Positions 58,022-64,000 of a DNA stretch of 64,000 nt are shown here, piece after piece. The translations under genes and the position numbers were made by a program. The stretch spans positions 62,001 to 126,000 of the forward strand of contig NZ_BAAAUV010000002.1 in assembly GCF_039534125.1 (NCBI RefSeq), read 5' to 3'. A model generated the notes under the pieces. That model was not told where the DNA came from. It ran no database searches and was given only the letters and a program-made list of their open reading frames with translations. Source of the stretch: Actinocorallia longicatena (lineage in GTDB: Bacteria > Actinomycetota > Actinomycetes > Streptosporangiales > Streptosporangiaceae). Numbering within the stretch: position 1 is the stretch's first letter; each line of letters begins with the position of its first letter.

Positions 58022-58312
58022 TCAGGCGGCGGGGAAGAGTTCGAGCTGCTCGACGCCCGGCGGCTCGGGGGTGCGCAGCCGCAGGCAGCGGCGGCAGGTG
58101 ACCTCGCCCGGATCCGGGTGGGCGGCGTAGGGGTCCCAGCCGGAGACCCCGACCATGCAGGCCGGGCCCGGCAGGAGCTCGCCCGCCAGCCAGCGGGTGA
58201 GGGTGACGGCGTGGACGATCCCCGACGCCCGGACCCGCATGTGGTGCGCGGGGCCGTAGGCGTCGCGGGCGGTGGCGGCGATGGCGGCCAGCGTGGCTCT
58301 TGGACTGGGCAC
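58022..58312 (-). CDS. Small protein of unknown function with CxxC
   Basis: A 96-residue protein starting at GTG 58312 after GGAGGG. It has VTCRRCLRL near the C-terminus, a potential metal-binding pair together with the single Cys in GPACMVG, and a Pro/Glu tail. I recognise no family. The gene reads leftward towards the convergent PPOX gene and its start region lies in an inverted repeat (58315-58357). Coding status is likely but not certain. Confidence 0.5.
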   Translation of the reverse strand: MPSPRATLAAIAATARDAYGPAHHMRVRASGIVHAVTLTRWLAGELLPGPACMVGVSGWDPYAAHPDPGEVTCRRCLRLRTPEPPGVEQLELFPAA

Positions 58313-58314
58313 GA

Positions 58315-58357
58315 ACCCTCCCGAAGAACGGTCAGACCGCCATTCTCACGGGAGGGT
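58315..58357. promoter_or_regulatory. Nested inverted repeats upstream of the 96-residue protein gene
   Basis: ACCCTCCCG (58315-58323) and CGGGAGGGT (58349-58357) are 9-bp inverted repeats enclosing CGGTCAGACCG (58329-58339), itself an 11-bp palindrome. The outer left arm covers the leftward gene's ribosome binding site. Possible operator or RNA structure; no regulator assigned. Confidence 0.45.
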
Positions 58358-58490
58358 CCGACATTTCACCCAGAGACCATCTTCAAGATCGGTGCCCGGG
58401 CGGGGCAGGACCGGGCAAAGGCCCCGTCTTCCCGGCCCGCGGCCCGGCGGCGAACCGGGATCGTGGCCTCCTCGGGGTGAAGGGGGAACC

Positions 58491-59105
58491 GTGGGGCGTG
58501 CCGTCGTGGTGGCCGAGGAGCTGGGCGTGCGGACACGGCGCGGCTGGATCTTCTCCGGGATCGAGCTGGAGGCCGGGGCCGGGGAGCTGGTCGCGGTCGG
58601 CGGGGCGGGCGGCACCGGCCGCTCGTCGTTCCTGCTGACGCTGGGCGGGCGGATGCGGCCCTCGATGGGCGACCTGTGGGTGTGCGAGCAGAAGTCGCCG
58701 CCCCGGATCCGCGGGCTCGTCGCGGTCGGCCGGATCGGCGGCGCGGCCGAGCCCGAGGACGAGCTGACCGTCCGGGACCATGTGAACGAGCGGAGCATCA
58801 TCGCCGGGAAGGGCCGGGAACCCTTCGGGACGGCCTGTGAACGGCTCGGCACCCGCTTCGAGGCCGGAGAGCGGGTCGGCGGCATGGCCACCGAGCGGCG
58901 GACCCTGCTGGCGCTCGCCCTCGCCCTGATGGAGCGGACCCCGGTCGTCCTGCTCGACGATCTCGACGACGGGGCGCCGCCGGCGGGCCAGCGGAGGCTG
59001 TGGCAGGCCGCCAGGCGCGCCGCCGACGGCGGGACCGTCGTCATCGCCGCGACCACCGACCCCGACCCGGCCGAGGGCGTCGCCGACACGGTGGTGCGGC
59101 TGTGA
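58491..59105 (+). CDS. ABC transporter ATP-binding-like protein with altered Walker motifs
   Basis: A 204-residue ABC-type protein. The Walker A equivalent is GGAGGTGRSSF, where the usual Lys is Arg. The Walker B is PVVLLDDLDD with Asp in place of the catalytic Glu, and the signature LSGGQ is replaced by RVGGMATERR. It may therefore bind but hydrolyse ATP poorly. GTG 58491 follows AAGGGGG. It is coupled (GTGA) to a YhgE/Pip membrane protein, a pairing common in actinobacteria, where such a degenerate ATPase may regulate export. Confidence 0.8.
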   Translation: MGRAVVVAEELGVRTRRGWIFSGIELEAGAGELVAVGGAGGTGRSSFLLTLGGRMRPSMGDLWVCEQKSPPRIRGLVAVGRIGGAAEPEDELTVRDHVNERSIIAGKGREPFGTACERLGTRFEAGERVGGMATERRTLLALALALMERTPVVLLDDLDDGAPPAGQRRLWQAARRAADGGTVVIAATTDPDPAEGVADTVVRL

Positions 59106-61303
59106 TCCGCGCCCTGCGGCTGGCCCGCTACGAGCTGAAGCGCTTCCGCACCCCGCTCCAGCGCGCGGGCCTGGTCTTCCTCGCCTCGGTCCCGCTGATG
59201 TACGGGGCCGTCTACCTGTGGTCGAACTGGGACCCCTACGGCCGGCTCGACCGGGTCCCGGTCGCGGTCGTCAACGAGGACCAGACGGTCACCGCCGCGG
59301 GCGAGGAGGTCCACGCCGGATCCGACTTCGTCGCGGAGCTGAAGAAGAACCCGCTGCTCGGGTGGCGCTTCGTCGGAGCGGAACGGGCGGAGGAGGGACT
59401 CGCCGAAGGCGACTACTACGCGGTCATCACCGTCCCCCGCGACTTCAGCTCCCTGCTGTCCAGCGGGGCGTCCGGCTCGCCCGAGCAGGCGGCGATGCAG
59501 ATCAGGATCGACGACGGCAACAACTTCCTCGTCGGCATCATGGCCGAGACGATCCAGTCCGAGCTGACCCGGCAGATCGCCGCCGCGGCCGACAAGGCCT
59601 ACTTCACCGCGGCGATCGGGCGGCTCGGCGAGCTGCGCAGCGGCCTCACCGAGGCCTCCGACGGCGCGGGACGGCTCCAGGACGGCGCCGCCGAGCTCAG
59701 GGACGGCGCCGACCGGCTCACCGGCGGCATCGGGACGCTCGGCGCGGGCGAGGCCCGGCTCCAGACCGGTGTGGGCACGCTCAGGGACGGCACCCGCCGT
59801 CTGGTCGGCGGCGGTGACCAGGTGTCGGCCGGCGTCTCGAAGATCGCCCAGATCGAGGTGCCGCTCGCCCGCCGGCTGTCGGCCGCGCTGCCGGGCCTCG
59901 CCGGCAAGGCCGTCTCCGTGACGACCACCGCCGGCCGCCTGTCCGAGCTCACCGCCGCCGGGACGACGACCTTCGCCGAGTACTGCGACCAGGTCACCGC
60001 CTGGCTCCGCACCCTCCCCGCGGAGATCAGGAGCGATCCCCTCTACCGCGACCTCCTGCGCGCCGCCGAGCGCCGGGAGGGCCGCCTCGTCCTTCGCCTG
60101 GACCTGCTGGCCGCCGAGCACCCCGCGCTGCGGAACCTGGCCGCCTACCCGTGGGTCCACCGGGCCGCCGAGCTCGCCGACCTGACCCTCACCGGCCTGC
60201 TCAAACGCCTCCCCGACACGGTCAGGACCGACCCGGTCTACCGGGACCTGCTCGCCCTCGCCGAGCGCCTCGACCGGGACGCGAACAAGATCGCCGACCT
60301 CGCTGTGAGGGTCGACGGCAAGGTCACCGAGGTGGCCGTCGAGGCCCGCGCGCTCCGCCGGGAGGTCCCCGCCCTGCGGCGGCGGCTGAACACCGCCGCC
60401 GGGCAGCTCACCGAGCTCGACCAGGGCGCCAGGGCGCTGGCCACCGGCATCCGCGCCGCCGACAGGGGCACCGCAGCCCTCCAGCAGGGCGTCGGAGAGC
60501 TGCGCCGGGGCACCGGAGCCCTCGCCGACGGCAGCGGGCGGCTCTCCCAAGGCGCGGGACGGCTGGAGGCGGGCGGCGGGGAGCTGGCCGACCGGCTCGG
60601 CTCCGCCGCCGACGAGATCCCCTCCTACGGCACCGCCGACGCCGCCGTCCTCGCGGACCCGGTGAAGATCTCGACCGTGAACGCGCATCCGGCGACCTTC
60701 TACGGCCGCGGGCTCGCCCCGTTCTTCTTCGCCATCGCCCTGTGGGTGTTCGGCATCGTGGCGTTCCTGCTGCTCAAGCCCGTCTCCGGCCGGATCCTCG
60801 CGAGCCGGCTGCCGTCGCCGACCGTCGCGCTCTCGGCCTGGTTCCCGGTCATCGCGATGGGCCTGGCCGGTGCGGGCCTGCTGTTCGCGGCGGTCGACCT
60901 GCTGCTCGGCCTCGACCCGGTGAACCTGCCGGGCACGCTCGGCCTGATGGCCCTCGGCATCGCGGCGTTCAGCGCGATCGTGCACACGATCCGGCTGGCC
61001 TTCGGCGCGGTCGGCGACGCCGTCGCCCTGGTCCTGCTGATGGTGCAGCTCGTGTCGTGCGGCGGGCTCTACCCGGTCCAGACGCTGCCCGAGCCGTTCC
61101 AGACCGTCAACGCCTTCATCCCGATGACCTACCTCGTGCGGGCGCTCCGCGTGACGATCTCCGGCGGCAACCCGTCGATCACCTGGCAGTGCGCCGTCGT
61201 CCTGTTCCTCTTCCTGTGCGGCGCCCTCGCCCTCCTCACCCTGGTCGTCCACCACCAGCGCCGCTGGTCGATGGGCCGCCTGAAACCCGAACTGGAGCTC
61301 TAG
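59102..61303 (+). CDS. YhgE/Pip family membrane protein (ABC-2 type)
   Basis: A 733-residue membrane protein. One N-terminal helix (about 22-42) is followed by the Pip motif YLWSNWDPYGRLDRVPVAVVNEDQ (key NWDPYG, VAVVNED). Then comes a long extracytoplasmic region with heptad-like 'GAGRLQDGAAELRDGADRL' repeats and an internal duplication (SDPLYRDLL and TDPVYRDLL). Five or six helices in the last about 200 residues form the ABC-2-type domain. Homologues are phage-infection protein (Pip) and YhgE/EsaA-related exporters. GTG 59102 overlaps the ATPase stop. Cargo unknown. Confidence 0.88.
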   Translation: MIRALRLARYELKRFRTPLQRAGLVFLASVPLMYGAVYLWSNWDPYGRLDRVPVAVVNEDQTVTAAGEEVHAGSDFVAELKKNPLLGWRFVGAERAEEGLAEGDYYAVITVPRDFSSLLSSGASGSPEQAAMQIRIDDGNNFLVGIMAETIQSELTRQIAAAADKAYFTAAIGRLGELRSGLTEASDGAGRLQDGAAELRDGADRLTGGIGTLGAGEARLQTGVGTLRDGTRRLVGGGDQVSAGVSKIAQIEVPLARRLSAALPGLAGKAVSVTTTAGRLSELTAAGTTTFAEYCDQVTAWLRTLPAEIRSDPLYRDLLRAAERREGRLVLRLDLLAAEHPALRNLAAYPWVHRAAELADLTLTGLLKRLPDTVRTDPVYRDLLALAERLDRDANKIADLAVRVDGKVTEVAVEARALRREVPALRRRLNTAAGQLTELDQGARALATGIRAADRGTAALQQGVGELRRGTGALADGSGRLSQGAGRLEAGGGELADRLGSAADEIPSYGTADAAVLADPVKISTVNAHPATFYGRGLAPFFFAIALWVFGIVAFLLLKPVSGRILASRLPSPTVALSAWFPVIAMGLAGAGLLFAAVDLLLGLDPVNLPGTLGLMALGIAAFSAIVHTIRLAFGAVGDAVALVLLMVQLVSCGGLYPVQTLPEPFQTVNAFIPMTYLVRALRVTISGGNPSITWQCAVVLFLFLCGALALLTLVVHHQRRWSMGRLKPELEL

Positions 61304-61346
61304 GCGGTGTCGAGGACGGAACAGGGCTCTGATTTCATGGCGGACC

Positions 61347-62450
61347 ATGAAGAAGTGGACGGCTGGCCACCGGGCCGCCATGGTCAGCCCCTTTGACGCG
61401 CTGAGCTATTCGGGAACCCGCGAGTTCCGCGACCAGACGGTCCGGCAGATCGTCCACCTGCACCGGGGCGGTGAGCGGCTGCGGCTGCGGCTGAGCAACC
61501 AGTTCGGGACGCGGCCGCTGCGGCTCGGCGCGGCCCGGGCGGGGCTGCACCTCGGCAAGGGCTCGGTGGGCGAGGACACGGCCGTGACGTTCGACGGCTC
61601 TCCGGGCGTCGTGGTCCCGGCGGGCGGGGCGGTGCTGACCGACGCCTTCGAGCTGGCCGTTCCCGACGACGCCGAGCTGGCCGTCAGCCTGTACGTCGAC
61701 GGGCCGTCCGGCCCGTGCACCGGCCATCCCGACGCCCTGCAGACCAGCTACGTCACCGACGGGGACACCACCGCCGACCGCGACCTCGACGCCCCCGGCA
61801 AGATCTTCAACCTGAACTGGGTCGGCGGCGTCGACCTGTTCCGCGACCCCGGCGCCGAGCCGGTCGTCGTCGCGTTCGGCGACTCCCTGACCGACGGCTC
61901 CGGCACCGCCCCGAACGCCAACCTCCGCTACCCCGACCATCTGTCGCGGCGGCTGGGGACGGCCGTGCTGAACCTCGGCATCGGCGGCAACCGCCTGCTG
62001 CGCGACGGCTTCGGCCAGGCGGGACTGCGCCGGTTCCGCCGCGACGCCCTGAGCGTCCCGGGCCTCACCCACGTCATCATCGAACTCGGCATCAACGACC
62101 TGGGCCTGCCCGCCATGTTCCACCAGCCGAAGCACTCCGCGGCCGAGATCGTCGAGGGCCTGCTCTCCCTCGCCGCCCAGGCCACCGAGGCGGGCGCGGC
62201 CCCGATCCTCGCCACACTCCCCCCGTACCGCGACGTCACCCACCCCGGCTACTTCTCCGCGAAGGCCGTCCCGGTGCACACCGAGGTCAACGAGCGCCTC
62301 CGCGCCTGCGGCCTGCCGCTGCTCGACCTCGCCGAGGTCCTGTCCGACCCGGACGACCCCGGCGCCTTCGCCCCGGCCTACGACCAGGGCGACCACCTGC
62401 ATCCCAACGGCGCCGGCACCGCCGCCATGGCCGCCGCGGTCCCCCTCTAG
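61347..62450 (+). CDS. SGNH/GDSL hydrolase
   Basis: A 367-residue two-domain enzyme. The N-terminal about 165 residues are a beta-sandwich (RLRLSNQFGTRPL, often found before SGNH domains). The catalytic domain has block I VVAFGDSLTDG (Ser), block II GIGGN, block III ELGINDLG and block V DHLHPNGAG (Asp-His). No signal peptide is evident. It is an esterase, perhaps deacetylating polysaccharides (inference). The C-terminus ends soon after block V; the TAG stop is the CTAG target of mobile element copy 3, which starts immediately after. Confidence 0.88.
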   Translation: MKKWTAGHRAAMVSPFDALSYSGTREFRDQTVRQIVHLHRGGERLRLRLSNQFGTRPLRLGAARAGLHLGKGSVGEDTAVTFDGSPGVVVPAGGAVLTDAFELAVPDDAELAVSLYVDGPSGPCTGHPDALQTSYVTDGDTTADRDLDAPGKIFNLNWVGGVDLFRDPGAEPVVVAFGDSLTDGSGTAPNANLRYPDHLSRRLGTAVLNLGIGGNRLLRDGFGQAGLRRFRRDALSVPGLTHVIIELGINDLGLPAMFHQPKHSAAEIVEGLLSLAAQATEAGAAPILATLPPYRDVTHPGYFSAKAVPVHTEVNERLRACGLPLLDLAEVLSDPDDPGAFAPAYDQGDHLHPNGAGTAAMAAAVPL

Positions 62451-62610
62451 GGGCTGTTTCAAAGTCAACTGCCCTACTGCGCGGCGCCCAGGCACGCACC
62501 TCGCGAGGTTGTCGTCGGTCGCCGACCCAACCAGGTCGACTCCCTCCTCCGCCCCCGCGAGGCACGCACCTGGACGCCGCTCGCCACGGGCGCCGACTTT
62601 GAAACAGCCC
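62451..62610 (-). mobile_element. 160-bp palindromic MITE-like element, copy 3 (inverted)
   Basis: Flanked by CTAG on both sides (62447-62450, 62611-62614). Its reverse complement is identical to copy 2 over all 160 bp. The left CTAG holds the stop of the SGNH hydrolase gene and the right CTAG holds the stop (CTA on this strand) of the convergent enoyl-CoA hydratase gene. Before insertion the two genes must have shared one CTAG, as ALDH and protease still do at 29093-29096. Confidence 0.92.
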
Positions 62611-63393
62611 CTAGCCGTCCTGGTCGTCGAGGCCGGTGAAGGATCCGTGGCGTCCGGCGCCCTCGCTGAAGCGGGCGGCGCCGGCGACCGCCTCCCCGAG
62701 GGCGGCGGTGCCGTAAGTCAGCTCGCGGGCGAGGGCCACGGACTCCGGGAGACCCTGGCCGGTCAGCACCGACATGCGGTCGCCGCGCATGCACACCTGC
62801 GGGAAGCGGGAGAGCTCCAGGGCGAGCTCCTCGGCGGCCTCGCGCGCCGTGCCGACCGGGACCAGCCGGTTGACCAGGCCCCAGGCGAAGGCCTCCGCGG
62901 CGGAGACCGGACGCCCGGTGAGGATCATGTCCATGGCACGGCTCTCGCCGATCAGCCGGGGCAGCCGGACCGTCCCGCCGTCGATCAGGGGCACGCCCCA
63001 GCGGCGGCAGAAGACGCCGAAGACCGCGTCCTCCTCGGCGACCCGCAGGTCGGCCCATGCCGCCAGCTCCAGCCCGCCGGCCACCGCGTGCCCGCTCACC
63101 GCGGCGACGACCGGCTTCGACAGGACCATCCGCGACGGCCCCATCGGCCCGTCGCCGTCCGGGGCGACCCGGTTGCCGCGGTCCGTCCCGACGGCTTTGA
63201 GATCGGCTCCCGCGCAGAACGTCCCGCCCGCTCCCCACAGCACCGCGACGGCCGCGTCGTCGGACTCCTCGAAGGCCCGGAACGCCGCCGCGAGTTCGGC
63301 GGCCGTCGCGCCGTCGACCGCGTTCCGCACTTCCGGACGGTCCAGAATCACCGTAAAGACAGGCCCGTTTGTCTCCACCCGCACATTCGGCAC
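62611..63393 (-). CDS. Enoyl-CoA hydratase/isomerase family protein
   Basis: A 260-residue crotonase-fold protein: FTVILDRPEVRNAVDG at the start, the oxyanion-hole segments GTFCAGADLKAVG and VSGHAVAGGLELAAWADLRVA, and RWGVPLIDGGTVRLPRLIG. The second catalytic Glu of classic hydratases is not conserved at its usual place (WGVPLIDGG), so isomerase, hydrolase or other crotonase activity is possible. GTG 63393 with AAAGGGG upstream is preferred to the ATG at 63426. Its stop lies in the CTAG at the edge of mobile element copy 3. Confidence 0.85.
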   Translation of the reverse strand: MPNVRVETNGPVFTVILDRPEVRNAVDGATAAELAAAFRAFEESDDAAVAVLWGAGGTFCAGADLKAVGTDRGNRVAPDGDGPMGPSRMVLSKPVVAAVSGHAVAGGLELAAWADLRVAEEDAVFGVFCRRWGVPLIDGGTVRLPRLIGESRAMDMILTGRPVSAAEAFAWGLVNRLVPVGTAREAAEELALELSRFPQVCMRGDRMSVLTGQGLPESVALARELTYGTAALGEAVAGAARFSEGAGRHGSFTGLDDQDG

Positions 63394-63528
63394 CGCGGTC
63401 CCCTTTACACGACGCGACTTTGCGTCCATCTGACAAATCATCAGAAATCACTGTGATCCCGCCGCATAACACCCGGCGGACAGAGCACGTTACCGTCCCT
63501 GAGTCCGACATCCGCAGAGGAGTTACCC

Positions 63529-64000
63529 GTGTGGCAGAGGCGAGACTTCATCCGGACGACGGTGGGCGTCGCGGGGGCGGCGGCGCTGGCCTCCCTTCCC
63601 GCGGAGGCCGCCCACGCGGCCGGCGCCCGGGTGGTCGGGGAGAAGAAGCTGAGCGCCAGGGTCCGCGACCTGACGGTCTACTCCCCCGCCATGAAGCGGA
63701 ACATGAAGGTCCGGATCATCCTGCCGAAGGGCTGGAGCAGGAAGCGCTCCTGGCCCCTGCTCTGGCTGCTGCACGGCGGCCATGACGGCTACACCGCCTG
63801 GACCAGGAACAGCAAGATCATCCAGAAGTCCGCGGGCAAGAAGATGATCGTGGTCATGCCGGAGGGCGGCGAGGGCGGCGGCTACACCAACTGGCTGGTC
63901 GGCCCGCAGTGGGAGACCTTCCACATGGTCGAGCTCCGCGCGCTCCTGATGTCCCGCTACCGGGCCGGCCGCCGCCAGGCCATCGCGGGGGTCTCCGCGG
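63529..64000 (+). CDS. Tat-exported alpha/beta hydrolase (esterase, Ag85-like), partial
   Basis: The gene runs off the window after 157 codons. It begins at GTG 63529 with a twin-arginine signal (QRRDFIRTTVGVAGAAALA) ending near AHAAG. The mature part has VRIILPKGW, PLLWLLHGGHDGYTAW (oxyanion region) and MIVVMPEGGEGG, and the nucleophile region is starting at AIAGVSA at the end of the window. This order matches the esterase D/antigen 85 family of acyl-transferases and esterases. Final assignment needs the rest of the gene. Confidence 0.85.
   Translation, partial: MWQRRDFIRTTVGVAGAAALASLPAEAAHAAGARVVGEKKLSARVRDLTVYSPAMKRNMKVRIILPKGWSRKRSWPLLWLLHGGHDGYTAWTRNSKIIQKSAGKKMIVVMPEGGEGGGYTNWLVGPQWETFHMVELRALLMSRYRAGRRQAIAGVSA

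Noticed and set aside
58346..61381. A 1011-codon leftward open frame opposite the ATPase/YhgE genes
   Set aside because: The composition is that of an antisense shadow, there is no recognisable fold, and the forward strand carries coupled genes with clear motifs.

Overview
The window is high-GC DNA with GTG and TTG starts, ATGA/GTGA gene overlaps, F420-type luciferase-like oxidoreductases, PucR, GntR and TetR regulators, and dxr/ispG of the MEP pathway. It is almost certainly from an actinobacterium. The gene set would suit a Streptosporangiales or related filamentous soil genus, but that rank is inference. No tRNA, rRNA, CRISPR array, integrase or intact transposase gene was seen.

Layout. 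0-5 kb: end of an ABC exporter, an amidase divergent from its likely TetR repressor across a perfect 20-bp palindrome, and an OmpR-type two-component system next to small secreted or unknown proteins. 5-26.5 kb: a catabolic region. A five-gene leftward operon (two acyl-CoA dehydrogenases, HyuA/HyuB hydantoinase-oxoprolinase subunits, an LLM oxidoreductase) is divergent from an SDR. It is followed by an ADH-SDR pair, a Liv-type ABC importer whose two permeases and one ATPase are fused into one protein, a thioesterase, and an LLM/hydrolase/LLM/LLM group. Three of these promoters share an 18-bp palindrome (ACCAAGC-N4-GCTTGGT type) and a fourth carries a degenerate version, so one unseen regulator probably controls them together. 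26.5-30 kb: a HipA-like kinase plus DUF3037 pair, an aldehyde dehydrogenase and a secreted trypsin-like protease. 30-38 kb: dxr and ispG adjacent, without the site-2 protease gene usual between them in actinobacteria, then two exported TAP-type alpha/beta hydrolases, a GNAT protein and a third TAP-type hydrolase. 38-43 kb: PucR/gabT and a PotD-like lipoprotein flanking a possible small RNA. 43.2-43.9 kb: a deletion scar joining the 3' ends of a lacI gene and a sugar permease gene. 44-52.4 kb: a membrane glycosyltransferase-like protein, a CoA-transferase, and a chitobiose/GlcNAc-type ABC importer operon with GH20 hexosaminidase and a GntR regulator, preceded by a paired operator around a -35 box. 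52.6-58 kb: PucR, a pterin dehydratase-like protein, a class III aminotransferase and methylmalonate-semialdehyde dehydrogenase (likely beta-alanine or related amino-acid catabolism), then a PPOX-family gene whose ribosome binding site lies inside a perfect hairpin. 58-64 kb: an unusual ABC ATPase with a YhgE/Pip membrane protein, an SGNH hydrolase, an enoyl-CoA hydratase and the start of a Tat-exported esterase.

The most striking find is a 160-bp palindromic MITE-like element present three times (36453, 52410, 62451). Each copy is flanked by CTAG, starts immediately after the TAG stop of a gene, and lies between two convergent genes. Copies 2 and 3 are identical but inverted. Copy 1 differs at 18 positions, many of them paired compensatory or wobble-preserving changes, which suggests that the folded structure is maintained.
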